This document shows positions 12,164 through 23,994 of a DNA stretch of 64,000 bases, piece by piece. Made by a program: the position numbers and the translations under genes. Under the pieces are notes generated by a model. It was not told where the DNA came from. It did not search any database and was given only the letters and a program-made list of their open reading frames with translations. Position 1 is the stretch's first letter; each line of letters begins with the position of its first letter. The stretch is from Biomphalaria glabrata (lineage: Eukaryota; Mollusca; Gastropoda; Planorbidae), in assembly GCF_947242115.1 (NCBI RefSeq), contig NC_074720.1, positions 31,126,145 through 31,190,144 of the forward strand, given 5' to 3'.

Positions 12164-15100
12164 CAAATAATTCTTACTTTATGTTTCATAATACAATCCA
12201 GTAAACTAAACATTTATATTGTATTTGCTAATGAAATATAAATGATTATCATCAAGACGCTCTTATAATTAGCTAACTAGCCATAATCCAAAAACGTCAA
12301 ACATAAATAACGTCTAGATGAGACAAGAATTTAATTAACCCCCCATTTTTGTCTCGTTCTATCCATATATCTAAAATTAATTTAATTAATGCGATGATGA
12401 ATTAAATGATCTGTCTGAAATTTTAATTCAATGTGTTGTCACGCAGCACCAGTTTATGTTCACACACCAACGAAACCTTAGCTTGACAGGATTAAGAATG
12501 GTTGTCAAAATAAATTATTCAACTTGTTTTGTTATTGTGTAACTTTTTAAAGACTGGCTAAAGTGTAGGTTCATTTTGCAAAGTTTCAACTTCATCCGAG
12601 AATGGGAAGTGAGAGAAATAACGTGTCAGGTGTGTCTCAGACACAGAGACGAAGTGATTTAATATACAATTTAAAAATACTTTTTTTTTAAACAAAGTTT
12701 ATCTTAAGTGTAGAGAGAGCACCGTTCAATCGCTGCCATATCTCTCCATAATGAAAGTTTTATTTCCCCTTTTTTTCTATATACCACTAATTGATTAACT
12801 AATAGGTACATTTTTTTTTATTCATTTATGTGTTGTCACTGACAGTGAATAAAGGCAAAATTTCAACTTGATCTGAGAATGTCACGTGGGAGAGAAAAAA
12901 AAGGTGTAAATGTGTCAATCCGACCTAACAGACGGAATGAGTTAATGTAGACTTTGTAAAAAAAAAAGAAATAGCTTATTTACAGTTAATTTTGAATATA
13001 TATTATTGGAGTACATTTTTTTCTTACAGAATAGCAAATGTACTGACGTCGACACAAGAGTAGAAAGTACGCATATATTGATCTATATCAGGGATTCCCA
13101 AAGTGGTCAATATAGACCCCTAGATGTTAATAAGCACTTCCAGGGGGTCTATGGAAGTGAAAAAGTAAACTCAATGTCTATGGGACGCAAACGGGGATCC
13201 ACAATTATTGGTCACGGGGGTCGTGACTTTAATTCTGATTTCCCATTAATGGAGTGACATCATACGTACAGATATAATTTGTAGCTTAGGTAATCCTATA
13301 GTTCAATGCAGCTATTCAAATAAAAAACAAGAATTTAATTATAATAACTTGCTTAATTGGCTTAATTTTGTCAAGACTCTTTGTATACAATTTATGCGCT
13401 TGTCGGGAGACCATGTCGCAAAGATAATTGGTGAGAGCTCCATGGAGGTGGAAATCTGCACAAACGCAAGAGGATAGGCTTGCTTAGTATGCTGTGCTAC
13501 CTCCAGTAAAACTTTTACATTAGCCAGTACATTGCAGGGCAAGGAAGAAAAAAAAAGCTTCAGAAGCCTTGTCTCTTCCCACAACGATCTTCCTCGCGCA
13601 GTTATGGCGGCCATATCACGATCACGTTTTCAGTTTCGCAATAATAATAATAATAATAATTTTATTTATAAAGCGCTGTTAACAAACAAAAGGTAGGCTC
13701 AAGGCGCTGTCATAACTTTACAAACACAAACATAAGAGTTAACATGACAAATTAATCTTATAAAGTTTTTAACAGGTAAGTATTAATGTTCTTCTTGAAA
13801 GTAGTGTAGCATGTAACATGTCTGTCTGAGATCAATGGGGGACAATACGAAGGACTCTGTCATTTAGCTCGGCCTCCGAACTCGTCAAGGTAAAGGAAAC
13901 CAGAAATGTCTGAATAAATCATGACCCCGCAAAATGGAAATAACTAAATTTTCATCTTGTTGATCCGCCAGAGACTTCGGCCGTATGTAATTTTCTTTTT
14001 TGGGCATGCTACAAAGGGCTAAGATTTAGAAACTGTAGATGACGGCGTCCATGAACCACATCACCACAAAAACATTATATCCCGTTATTATTCAACAAAA
14101 GCTGTGAAGAACTGATTTAATCAAGTTGTCACATGAAATTTGTGTATAAAAGTGGATATAACGCGCCAGGGGAGTTAACGACAATAAAGCTAGACGAGGT
14201 AGTATTTCAATATATTATGTCCCTTATAGAGTTAGTATTTTCTCATATTTTGTGAGCCACTAGATTGCTGACTTAGATCGTTGAGTAAGATGAAGTACTG
14301 AGCAAAATATATTGTGCGAACCGTTTTCAGTCGACACACTCTTAAAGAATTCATGAATAGCTATGGCTGCCCATCCATTGGCGTAGATGTCATTTTATTT
14401 CGAGGAGTGAGTTAGAACATGTGCGTTGCGCTGTTAACTCTCAGTATAAATTCTCCCTTCTCCCTACAATAAGAACTAGGTACCTATACAATAAAGTTGT
14501 CTGGATAATCTTTGACAGCTAGATTCTTGCATTCCCAAATGAAGACAAAACTTCTGCAGAAACTATTTCTACTTTGCGTTTTCTTAAAAAGATTTAGATA
14601 TTTTTTTTAAAAGACGTGGTGTAATTGGCCCTCCTGATTTTTTATACTCGGTCATTGGTTTGAAGCGCTAAACATCTAGTAAAACTAAACCGATGTAGGA
14701 TTATTATATTCTCAAAATAAGCATAAAACAAGCTTCTTTTAAATCAACACACAAAAAAAAAACAAAAAAAAACTTTATCAATAAATGTACACAGAGTCAA
14801 CTTGGAAGTAGATGTATGTAGAATCACGAATGAAATGATAATTGAAACAAGAAATAACACACTAAAAAATACACGTCTTTTCGTCTTTGTCTCTTGATAG
14901 TTTCTCAACTCTCCATTTATTTATTAGCCTGAATTACGACAGACCACCCCTCGGTTTCATCAGAAACTCTTCAGCCTACACAACAAAACATCCGCCTATT
15001 TTTCTTTTGGAAACATCGGAAACACGTACATACACTGAACCAAATTCATTTAAATTTGATAGGAAATCAAAAAGCTGTTGCCCTCATATGCTAGTAAAAC

Positions 15101-17740
15101 ACAAAGACATCATTTCTCTCACTTGTTCACACACTTAAACCGTTAGATTGTTTAAGAGCTGAGCCGAAGGCTCTTCGAGCTCTAAGTTTGAAAAAAAACC
15201 TGTTTGAGCGTCAAACAGTAAAAAAAAAAAAAAAAAAAACCTGTGTGAACACACAGTTCTGTGTGGAAGAGACCCAAGTCAATACCTATGCAAAGCATTG
15301 CTATTTCCGATGCATCTGGCCCCCAACACATGGGGTGGACCTGGCCGAAGGCCGAGTGCACCGGGAACCTCCGCCATTTTCCTATGATGTACCAAGCTAA
15401 CCGTGGAGGACTCGCCATTAGTGTAACGGCCCCTTGAGGAACGGCGCATGGATTATTGACAGGGTCGTGAGGGCTCTTTTTCAACTCCGCTCCGTGCAAT
15501 GGGTAAGCTCTCGGCACACTTAAACCAAACAATGCAGTAGTTCGCAAGTGCAGCTCAAATCTTATCGTATCATTTAAATTACAGACGTTACTTCAAAAGA
15601 TAAGATAATTGCAAATTTAAGATCTTATATTAAAAATAGTTTACTGATTGTTGTATTTTTAAATTAAAAATATGTATAGGTCATCATTACGTCGAAATAC
15701 TTGTATTTTCTTTACAATACAAAGCTTATATCAACTCTGTTGTCTGTCTGTCTGGTAAAAAGTTTTTACACGTTATTTTTCCGACAACCATTCTCAGATT
15801 AAGTTGAAACTTCGCACAATTATTCATTAACATAGACAAGGCACGAATCGAGAAGATAAAAAGTAATCAATTAGTCAATTAGTTACTGGTAGTCTATCAT
15901 TGCCATTTAATATCAGCATGGAAACTAATCCTTCAGTTTTCACAGATATGTCTAAATTATTGCTATTTCTCTCTTGCATATTCTCCGATCAAGTTGATAA
16001 TTTAAATAATTACTTATTGTACGTAAAAAAACATGAATCAAATATAAAAATAATCAAATCAGTCAATCAATTATTGGTACTTAATTATTTTGTTTGATAT
16101 CGAGTAAGTGAAATAACTTTTAAGTTATTGATATAGTTTAATTGGCGGAGTTCTTCCCCTTTAGATAAGCTTTCTTTTTAATAGGATTTTAAAAATTTTG
16201 CTTGTTACGTGATGTTTTAGACATTATTATGTTATTTTTATTATTTATTATTTTTTTTTTTTTTGCATCTTAACAAACCATAAGTATGCCCTTTCTCTTA
16301 CGTTGTAGGATGACTTAAAATATCGTCTGCATTAGAGACTAAATATTCTAGAAATAGTCTTGGCTCTCTATTGTACATTTGCTAGGCAGATGGAGTGGGC
16401 AGGACGATAAGCCCTGATTTGATACTCGCTCAAACGTGCATAAATGTGTGAGCAAACATCCCGCACGACCAGCAAGATATTTTACGTTTTTTCTTTACAT
16501 GCTCGCAGTGTGAGTTTCTCAATGTAAGACAGTGTTTCCCAAACTTTTTCCTTAACGGAACACTTCGCACATTCTGAGTATTGAGCGGAACACATTGATT
16601 TTTTTTTTTTTTACAGACCTTAATTCACGTGGTGAGCTACTAGTTAATTATTTCAACAGTTCGTGGAACACCTCCTATTCAGGCCTGGCGGAACACTAGG
16701 GCTCCGTAAACACACAGTTAGGGAAACAGTGATGTCAGTTATTTGAAATGACGAGATTTATTCTTCATTGAGCAAAACGTCTTGTCAGTAGCTCGCCAAA
16801 TGTCTAGCATGCCTCGTAGTGTCGTTCTCCTAAACCTGTTGCCTCATCAGTCTCCCATCCTCTACAGTCTAAAGTCCAAACAACAATTTTGGTTCTAAGT
16901 TATCGTCTTACGAAATAACCCACTCTTTTTGCATTATAATAGATACTTTTAAATATGACTAATTATTTATAATGCAAAACGTTTCATGCCACTTACGTTA
17001 CGTGCTTGCCAGACGGCTGCCAAACCTGTAGGCGGGAAGCACAATACAGACAAGAAGGCATTTCTCTCGAGGTCCTCGGCCTGGGTTGGAGTTATCTGAA
17101 ATAGCATGGTATATTACGTTTGAGAAAGTGCATTGTAGTATCTTTTTGACATTTCACCTTACATATAGGAAAAGTGCTGATTTATATCTTTTTGACATTT
17201 AGGAAAAGTGGAGTTATATCTTTCTGACATTTGGGAAATTCATTATTTTGTTTGGTATTAACAAGGGAAACTAATACTTCGGTATACGCAGATATGGCTT
17301 AATTTGTTGGGTTTAGTCCTCTTAAATAATCCTTAACGCTCTTTTTCCCTCATGCATTCTCCGATCAAATTGATACTTTTAAAAAATATTTATTGTACCT
17401 CACAAAACATGAATCAAGAAACAAAATTACTCAATTAGTCAATAAATAATTGGTATTTAATTATTTTTGTTTGATATTGAATAAGGGAAATAACTTGTAC
17501 ATTTTCGGTATACATAGTGTTAAGGACGGAGGTAAGCTTTTTTATATATAAAAAGAACTTTTTAAATTTGCTTGTTTATATTTAGAATTGTGTAGAGGGT
17601 ATGGTATTTACAAATGTGTCATCATCGAGGTGGGCCCCAGACTTCTAATTCCCAAATGTTTTGTGAGGTAAGTTACCTACCCCAGATTCAGCAGCATTGA
17701 CAGTACCCTGGTCTCTGGCTTGCGGAGGAGGGTTCGCCAT
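11929..17740 (-). CDS. Gene E: CD225/dispanin-like small membrane protein, three exons
   Basis: The gene has three coding exons: 17681-17740 (20 codons from ATG), 16997-17095 (33 codons) and 11929-12075 (48 codons plus stop). All introns are phase 0, with GTAGGT and GTAAGT donors and pyrimidine-rich CAG acceptors. The product is 101 residues. It has a Pro-rich start (MANPPPQARDQG), a first membrane segment (FLSVLCFPPTGLAAVWQARN) with the CD225-type Pro-x-Gly turn and Cys, a polar loop with RTGNASDASYY, and a second membrane segment (MTFSVFLALCNPILLAVL) before a short basic tail. Two hydrophobic segments around a G-N-x-x-x-A loop are the mark of the CD225/dispanin (IFITM) family, which sits in plasma or endosomal membranes. 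It looks whole. The function in this animal is unknown, and an antiviral role is only an analogy. A 5' untranslated exon is possible because a TTCAG precedes the ATG region. Confidence 0.72.
12095..12161. repeat. (TA)n microsatellite next to a splice acceptor
   Basis: About 33 TA units lie in the last intron of gene E and begin only 19 bases upstream of the exon 3 acceptor, leaving a very short pyrimidine tract between. Confidence 0.9.
12540..12960 (+). repeat. Dispersed repeat family X, two partial copies in a gene E intron
   Basis: Each copy holds the core 'tttcaacttgatccgagaatg' (with small changes) followed by 'agaaataacgtgt'. The family recurs at 15.7, 17.3, 26.3, 32.3, 32.7, 43.0, 43.3, 45.9 and 55.7 kb in both orientations. 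Full copies are about 450 bp and end near 'gatataagctttgtaa'. No ORF is seen, so it is a non-autonomous element of unknown class. Confidence 0.65.
13087..13260. mobile_element. hAT-like element fragment
   Basis: It begins CAGGGATTCCCAAAGTGGTC, a classic hAT-type end, followed by 'gggggtctatgg' sequence. No clear right end was found. It lies in the gene E intron. Confidence 0.45.
13261..15180. other. Gene E intron sequence with a SINE tail and unassigned frames
   Basis: At 13640-13830 an ATT-repeat followed by 'tttataaagcgctgtt' is a SINE-type 3' end in reverse orientation. A minus-strand frame at 13339-13614 (91 codons, starting MAAITARGRSLWEE) shows no domain I recognise and no good splice sites. 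It may be a transposon scrap. The remainder is AT-rich. Confidence 0.35.
15182..15545. other. GC-richer TE-like segment
   Basis: The composition jumps in G+C compared with its flanks. It includes an A18 run at 15220-15238 and short frames on both strands without a recognised domain. It resembles the blocks at 3.0-3.6 and 10.3-10.5 kb in composition. It is probably the 5' part of a LINE, unproven. Confidence 0.3.
15725..16175 (-). repeat. Dispersed repeat family X, near full copy, reversed
   Basis: It reads from 'agcttatatcaactctg' through 'tctgtctggtaaaaag', 'ttctcagattaagttgaaa' and AT-rich middle parts to 'cggagttcttccccttta'. It lies in the gene E intron. Confidence 0.7.
16530..16731. mobile_element. 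hAT-like MITE, 202 bp
   Basis: The inverted ends are CAGTGTTTCCCAAACT and AGTTAGGGAAACAGTG. The 8-bp flanks ATGTAAGA and ATGTCAGT agree at six positions, fitting an old hAT target duplication. It is related to the MITE at 33697-33950. Confidence 0.75.
16997..17095 (-). CDS. Gene E exon 2 (first membrane segment)
   Basis: The acceptor is TATTTCAG and the donor is GTAAGT. It encodes ITPTQAEDLERNAF then the hydrophobic LSVLCFPPTGLAAVW. A nearer GTAACG donor also exists, but GTAAGT keeps phase 0 and restores the A-R-x pair that follows the first membrane segment in the family. Confidence 0.72.
17110..17560 (-). repeat. Dispersed repeat family X, rearranged copy
   Basis: It holds family blocks ('attctccgatcaaattgat', 'caattagtcaataaataattgg') plus three short echoes of 'atatctttttgacatt' at 17137-17230. 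It lies in the first intron of gene E. Confidence 0.55.
17681..17740 (-). CDS. Gene E exon 1 (start codon)
   Basis: ATGGCGAACCCTCCTCCGC opens a 20-codon exon ending AAESG before a GTAGGT donor. The G at +4 favours this ATG. A Pro-rich N-terminus is common in dispanins. Confidence 0.6.
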
Positions 17741-18396
17741 AGTAGTGGAGTCAGTACGACTTGAGCTTTCTGACGAGACTTCTGTATGTTATCTGAATCT
17801 GAAGAAGCAAATAAAACAACAAATGCTACTCCAATCAAGTCACACATTGTTTCACAATGTACCGCATGAAAAGAAAAGATAGCATAGAAATACATAGCCA
17901 GTTAACATTAGCGTAACCAGAGAAGGGCTTTTGGGGTTCAAACCCCCTTTCCCTTCCGAAATGAAATCCCCGGGATTATGTGACTGATATTTTTGCTTTA
18001 AATTTGTTTATTATAGGTGTGATTCAATGCTAAAACAATCACTTGCCTCAGCACAGCCAAGGGGTTTTGATTTTAAAATCCCCCTCCAGAAAGTTTTGAG
18101 GTTAACCCCCCTCCATCTTCTAAAAAAAAATAATGCAAACTGACAGTCACAAAATTCCATAAGCGAAGCCAAGGGAGATTTTGTGTTTAAAACACAATTC
18201 AGAGCAAGACAAATCTCGAAAACCAAATCCCTAATCTAACCAGGAATTCGAACTGAGTTAGATGACCAATCGTTTACGCGTCACACGCCACAACTTTTAC
18301 GAACATCTTACTCATCCAAGCAGCCACCATGTTGATGATAGACATCACTGTGGAAAGAGAGGTTGGCAGCAAGGCGCAATTTGTCTTGTAATTTTT

Positions 18397-18690
18397 AGCG
18401 GCCCCCGAAAGTGGAAAAGACGCTATTAGTTTTGTGTGGAATGTCTGTGTGTCCGTCCGTCCGTCCGTACCGTTTAGATCACGTAAATTAGAAAAGAAAA
18501 TCCTACATCATAATATTTTAGTCCATTCAAAGTTCTGATGCAACGGCTACTTTTTTCTTTTCTAAAAGCGAAAAATCTAATTTTTTAAATAACTTATGCA
18601 AGCACTTTTTAATAAAAATACACCATTTTTACAACTATTCACTATTAATAGTAAAGTACTTTCATACATAGCATTAGCATGTAGCATGTA
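18397..18690 (+). repeat. Dispersed repeat family Y
   Basis: It starts GCGGCCCCCGAAAG and continues 'gacgctattagttttgtgtgg', a short 'gtccgtccgtccgt' run and 'ttcaaagttctgatgcaa'. Copies lie at 27985-28260 and reversed at 33280-33485. No ORF is seen. Confidence 0.65.
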
Positions 18691-18744
18691 ATATAATCTA
18701 ATTTAAAATTAAAATGAAATTTTTGTGTATTGCCGAAATTTGGA

Positions 18745-19105
18745 ATATACTAAACTGGGATCAACAAAGATGGCTTTTAGGAGTCATTTTGGATCTCAAT
18801 AAAGGAAATCCTGTTCGGAACTGGAAGTCGACAACTTATGAGGTTGTGAGAGAGCTTCGCATGAGGTTTGCGGGACATGTTCTCCGACAAAATGATCTAC
18901 GCATACCAAGAGTGGTGATGACATAGAGGCCATTACGAGGAAAGCACAAACAGGGACGTCCTGGTATAAATTGGCGCCACACTTTCATGGAGGACCTCAG
19001 AACACTGGACACCAGGTGGGAAGAAGCTTCAGACATTGCCAGTGATAGATCTTTGTGGAGACAACTTCCAGCCCAATGCGCCGAACGGTGCGGGAGGATC
19101 TAAGT
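18745..19105 (+). mobile_element. LINE 3' end (ORF2 C-terminus), degenerate
   Basis: The translation shows TTYEVVRELRMRFAGHVLRQ, then GRPGINWRHTFMEDLRTLD and ASDIASDRSLWRQL, with stops between. These blocks are the C-terminal tail of an ORF2. The element ends in 'taagtctaag' tandem repeats, a LINE-like 3' tail. Confidence 0.65.
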
Positions 19106-19284
19106 CTAAGTAAGTCTAAGTAAGTCTAAGTATATTTATTTTAAAATATATATATATTATGGTCCGTCAAAACTTTTCTTTTGTTTGTTTGGTTTTTTTT
19201 GCCTCTCCTTCAATGTGTCTCCGTGTCTCTGGCATTGTAGAATATTACAAGTGTGCATAATGGATTGGTAAGCATGGAGACAGA

Positions 19285-19530
19285 CTGTGCATGCTGGTAC
19301 GAACCTCGCCGAGAGCAAAAAACCAAACCAAGTTGCCTTTTTCGAGAGAAAGAAAAATAAAGCTGCCTTGTCAGCTAGCCCTAGGACAGATGCATATACA
19401 TGCACGAACTGTGGCAAATTCTGCCGCTCCAGGTCAGTGACTTCAGATTCTTCCCCGGGTGCATCCATTGTCTTCCGAGACAGAAGGAGCCCTATATACT
19501 GGATTGGCACTTCTACTCAAAAGAATCTCT
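19285..19530 (+). mobile_element. LINE ORF2 terminal zinc-finger fragment
   Basis: It encodes YTCTNCGKFCRSR, the C-x2-C finger that ends ORF2 in some mollusc LINEs, without the rest of the protein. It is a short remnant. Confidence 0.4.
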
Positions 19531-19835
19531 AGAGATGAAATATTAGGAAAAATTGAAGTTTATCTAGAATGTAGACTAAGTATTGATCTTCTAGACCTAA
19601 ATCTAGTCTGGATGATTTGGTACAGAAGTAGAATATGTGGTTGGTTCAATACTGGATAGTGTCGAGATTTGACAATAACATACAACCTAGACCTTACTAA
19701 TAATATTACTATGCCTATAAACCAAGTGAGAAAAGCGATTAAATGGGTTGCCTGAATCAGACAGAAAGAAAAAACAGTGTAAAAAAACAGAGTGTAAGTC
19801 TCTAATTAACATGTAAGTTTGATAATTTTGTCTGT
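19531..19835. other. AT-rich sequence, nothing recognised
   Basis: No domain, repeat end or exon pattern was seen. Confidence 0.4.
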
Positions 19836-19839
19836 TTCC

Positions 19840-20030
19840 CTTTCAGACTATGTGATATATAGGGCAGATGATGCTTAAGGTTATCTGTTTCTTTGGCCAA
19901 CGGTTAACTAGCAGGGAGTCATGTGGCCAACACAACGACCAACTGTCACCAACTGCCTTTTCTTTCCCGAACTTAAGTCAAGTACCCATTAGTCTCAGCG
20001 GCGCCCTAAAAATCCCGAAAAATTAGATTA
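19840..20030 (-). mobile_element. tRNA-derived SINE, minus strand, diverged
   Basis: It shares 'agggcagatgatgcttaaggttatctg', 'ggccaacacaacgaccaac' and 'cccgaaaaatt' blocks with the 60-300 family. The tRNA head is not present. Confidence 0.7.
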
Positions 20031-21235
20031 ACAAATGGGTATGCTTTTGATAGGACGTAAGTATATTCTATAAGTTTTTTGAAAGAAACTGTCGTTAATA
20101 TGATGCAAGTCGTAACAAGTTAGATAAAGATTTTAAAATAACTTTCTCGTATAGATTATATCTATATCTATGTGAATTGAAATAATTAAAACAACCTATA
20201 TCTAGATTTGGATCTTAAAAGGTGTTTTATTTTTTCTTGCCAAATTTAACGCTAATAGCTTTAGATCTACATTAATTAAATATTTACCTACCGATATAAA
20301 CATTACATGAATAAATAAACACTTGCTTGTCCTTGGCACAAATCCGTTTCCATGTAGCTTAAAAATTACAACTTTGTGTTCCCTCAAATACGGAAACAAA
20401 AGAATTGGAATGAATGTAAAAAACTTTAGCAGGAAAAAACAGAAAAAGGAAATAAATATATTGTATTGTTTCTAATATAGAAGCACGCCTCAAATGTAGC
20501 CTACAAGGTATAATACTAAAGACAAAGAAGAGAAAGTAGACATAGAAGTAGTAGAATATAAAAAGCTATTTTGTGTCAAATTGCATCAAATATTTAGAAT
20601 CAATCTGGTACTTCATTTTTAATAGACTTAGACTAACAATTATAAATTTATGCGAATGGAAATATTTTAAATTGCTTTTGTTTAACGCCATTGTCATGCT
20701 TATATCATGCTCAGTCTATCTGTTGTTCACAGCCGTCTCAGACTTCTGTACTACTGTGGACTGCATTTAGTTTAAAGAGTGGTATTGGTCTGCTCGAACC
20801 AAGTATCACTTTAAAAATACTCTGTGCAGGCTGGAGGCAATTCAGTAATTATCATGCTCAGTTAGCTGTGGTCTAATAACTTTAGTGAACCAGTTGGGCG
20901 GGGTGGGGGGTGGGGGGGGGGGTAGGAGAGAAATGCATCTGGGAGAAGGTCTCCGTGCTGCCTTTTCAAAAGCAATATGTATCGCCCACATTTCATATTC
21001 ACTATAGGTAGTTAACTAACTCATTATAGCTGTATATCTAAATATATGTTCTAATAAATAGTATTATTGTGTGTGTAATTAATTACAAATAATGTATATT
21101 CTTTACTTATTGTTTGATTCTTGTGGCTGAAGACTTGTGATGTTCTTTTAACAGGAGTAGATGTTCTTAATTTGTTTTTAAACTTAAGCACATAATAATT
21201 TTTTTTAGGTCCTACGTTATTGTTACCTATGACTT
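20031..21235. other. AT-rich intergenic sequence with a G-rich run
   Basis: A G-rich stretch lies at 20896-20922. No exon is seen. The short hydrophobic plus-strand frames at about 20573-20770 lack splice sites that would support them. Confidence 0.4.
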
Positions 21236-21239
21236 ATAA

Positions 21240-21560
21240 GTAAAGTAGCAATTATACATAAAACACTGAACCACAATCTTCAACTTCAAATACAAAAACA
21301 CAATTTAATAAAATACTCAGAAAGACACAAAGATAGAAGTACACTTTTCGCTCCATATGCTAGGACAAATCTGTACAAATACTCCTTCATCCCTAGCGCT
21401 ATTAAAGCATGGAATGGGTTGCCTGAATTAACCAGGAAAACCAGTGACTTGGCAGAATTTAGGTCTTTGGTTAATATGCATGACTAGGTTGACATAGGAG
21501 CACGCGTAGGACGTAATTATCTTGTTTTTTGAAGTTACGTCTGTATGTTATAAGATAAGA
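21240..21560 (+). mobile_element. LINE ORF2 C-terminal end, open frame
   Basis: The frame at 21243-21487 is uninterrupted: VAIIHKTLNHNLQ, then HKDRSTLFAPYARTN, YSFIPSAIKAWNGLPEL and FRSLVNMHD-stop. The same tail occurs at 61.24-62.12 kb and reversed at 27.75-27.97 kb. It is the end of a Jockey/CR1-like LINE, 5' truncated. Confidence 0.7.
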
Positions 21561-21775
21561 TACTTCACAAAGACATTAAGCAGATCTATATCTTTTTAGG
21601 TTTATTTCTTGACGGTTTATTCCCAACTCAGTTTCAGACTTAGCAGAGTTTAAGTCTTTAATTAACAAGTAAATGTAAGACTAGATACACAAATGGATAT
21701 GCTTAGGACGTGATTATGTTCTATTGTGAAAGAAAGTCTATAATTAAAATGTTTTTCGTATCTCTAGTTCTAAAG

Positions 21776-21928
21776 AGTGGGCTTGCACTAGAGGGTGTGC
21801 TGGCAAAGTCTTCTCTTCGGGGAGATAGGGACTACGTGATCACCAAATATAGAGATATGAAGAGGGAGTACTATGATGTGTACGCTCTACACGCCATGGT
21901 GTGCAATTTACGCAAGGAAAAAGCGCCT
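21776..21928 (+). CDS. Possible plus-strand exon, unknown product
   Basis: A 51-codon stretch between TCTAAAG and a GTGAGC donor, phase 0 at both ends. It encodes SGLALEGVLAKSSLRGD, KYRDMKREYYDVYALH and AMVCNLRKEKAP. G+C is above the local level and codon use looks protein-like, but the acceptor is weak and I know no family. It might join the possible exon at 23872-23994. It could instead be a transposon fragment. Confidence 0.25.
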
Positions 21929-22129
21929 GTGAGCCTTAACCTTCATCACAGACCTACCATAGCATCATTTTCTTGTTCTTTTCTTTGTATGCATAAGATA
22001 ACAGTGCCAACATGTTTTGGCTTACGATACCACTTAAAACCGGCTGTATGGTTAACTCTTTTTCTCCTAACTGACGATACCAACGTTGATTTGACCCCAT
22101 TAAATACAAATATTTTTTTGTTTTTATAA

Positions 22130-22644
22130 ACTTCACTTTGTGTTTTACAAAAGAAGTATGCATTCTTATTAGAATTATTTACCTGATATAACATTTTCTG
22201 ATTACATACAAAAAAGTTATTGAAGTTTAATCATAACAAGAAGTGAAACACAAATGAGCAAATTGAATAATTCCATCGGAACACGGTAAATAATTACTAG
22301 GAACACGGTAAATAATTACTAGGAACACGGTAAATAATTACGGAGGGAAAGAGATAATCTCTTTCAACTTTAAGGTTTTATTTTTCACTTATTAATCCTG
22401 TTTATTTCTTTTGTTGTCCACCCCAAGACTCAATTGTTATCTTCTGGACTTGATTACATTTGTCTCCTGTGAAATGTTCTTTCTTCTTTTATGTCCACTG
22501 AGATGTTTAGTTTCACTGTTGACATCAATTGTAATGAAGAATTGCTACTTTCTTTTCTTACTGATCCAATTTACAATTTCTTTATTTATTAATTTTGCGA
22601 AACTTTTTTCAAATAAAAATTATTGTAAACGCTTGAACTTGGCT
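22130..22644. other. AT-rich sequence with a 21-bp tandem repeat
   Basis: 'aacacggtaaataattacta' occurs three times at 22278-22342. The block 'taactctttttctcctaactg' just upstream (22051-22110) also occurs at 63893-63955, so it is a small dispersed repeat. No gene is seen. Confidence 0.55.
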
Positions 22645-22860
22645 TGGCTTGGCTACCTAGTAGGGGGCTCGAGGTTCGACACCCGACTCGGGCAGAGTTG
22701 TGTTTACTGAGCGCCTAAAGGCAGCACGGAAAACCAACTCCTAGATACCCCCCCCCCCCACTGGTCCACAAATGAGATTGGACCAAAAGCGCTCTGAGCA
22801 TGCTATAAGCATGAAAGTAGCGCTATATAAAAGCTATAATAATAATAATAATAATAACAA
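22645..22860 (+). mobile_element. tRNA-derived SINE, second family
   Basis: A B-box-like stretch (GAGGTTCGACACCC) is followed by 'gcctaaaggcagcacggaaaa', a C run, 'aaaagcgctctgagcatgc' and an ATA-repeat tail after 'agcgctatataaaagc'. Confidence 0.7.
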
Positions 22861-22974
22861 GAAAATGCTTGGTGCAAAGTGACATGTTGTGACCATAATT
22901 GGTTTTAGCGAACAAATAACTCAGGGAATTATTATATTGGCACTTATCTTATATACTTTTTATTCAGTGGAGTA

Positions 22975-23168
22975 TCTAGGAATTTGGGGGCCTTGGGGGT
23001 TGACCTCTTTAAGGGCCCCTTCATTTAGAAATTTGACATCATGACATGAGATAATGGCGTAATATCTAATGTAAAAATAAATTTCGGACACTCATTATGG
23101 ACCCCCTTCAAGTTGGAGCCCGGGGGTATTTTCAAATTGAAACCTCCCCCACCCTAGCTACGCCACTG
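22975..23168. mobile_element. MITE with 'gtggcgtagctagg' inverted ends, copy 1
   Basis: The ends are CAGTGGAGTATCTAGG and CCTAGCTACGCCACTG, with GGGGGCC-rich sequence inside. Other copies lie at 24788-24984 and 49363-49544. It is non-coding. Confidence 0.75.
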
Positions 23169-23169
23169 T

Positions 23170-23870
23170 TGTTATTCAATTGTATATTTCATCTACAGCT
23201 CGTAGGTTTACAGTTTACAATCAGTGTTCTAGTATGCACGGAATAAATTTTAAAAAAATGTCTTGACATTACAATGAAAAAGAAAGTAGAAGATTTGATT
23301 TTAAATTAAAATATACTAATTAATGAAGCAAAATCAACACAATGTCATTATTAATTTTAGTCTTTATTGTGCACGATTATTGGAAACACAATGTTATGTT
23401 TTGCGTTAGTTTTATAATTGCCTCAAAGACAGCCTATAAACATGTTATTCTCTATGATAATTCTTGACGTTGTCAAGTTAGAACATTCGTTAAGAAAAAT
23501 GTTACCAGGACACCTAATATAAATTTGCTGGCAATTAGTAGTCATTAGATCTACCTGGATTAGTAAATAGAACATTCTCGGAGGGTAACATTCACTAGTG
23601 CATGTATGACCATTAAAGTTACGACATTGTTTGACTGCTCATGTTAATCACATACAGTGAGATAGCAATAAAGTCACTGATATACATAAATCTACATCGT
23701 GTATGTGTGGTGCTCGAGTCATGGCCTACATCACCACGGTGCTGACTGTCCTCGAGAGTTGCACGCTCCTGCCATAATCAGTTGAATCTATGGGCATAAA
23801 AGTCATACTTTATTTCATTTGTAATTTCCGCATTGTTTTTATGTACGCTATTCCTTTCCCGTGTGTTGAA
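23170..23870. other. AT-rich sequence, nothing recognised
   Basis: No repeat end or exon is supported before the possible exon at 23872. Confidence 0.4.
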
Positions 23871-23871
23871 G

Positions 23872-23994
23872 CTACTTGGGGAACCACTAGTTAGGGAAAG
23901 TCCGACAGTGGCTCCACTGGACCTTCCTCAACCCTTAGCAGTTATCGGAGTATCCCAAGCGCTAATGCTAATGTCAGTAATGTTGTCTCTCAAA
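23872..23994 (+). CDS. Possible plus-strand exon with one membrane segment
   Basis: A 41-codon stretch lies between a pyrimidine-rich acceptor (TTCCTTTCCCGTGTGTTGAAG) and a GTAAGT donor. It is phase 0 at both ends. It encodes a Pro-containing lead then QPLAVIGVSQALMLMSVMLS, which looks like a first membrane helix of the MS4A kind. No partner exon could be fixed. A second open frame over the same bases reads Ser-rich (SSTLSSYRSIPSA), so the coding frame is not certain. Confidence 0.3.
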
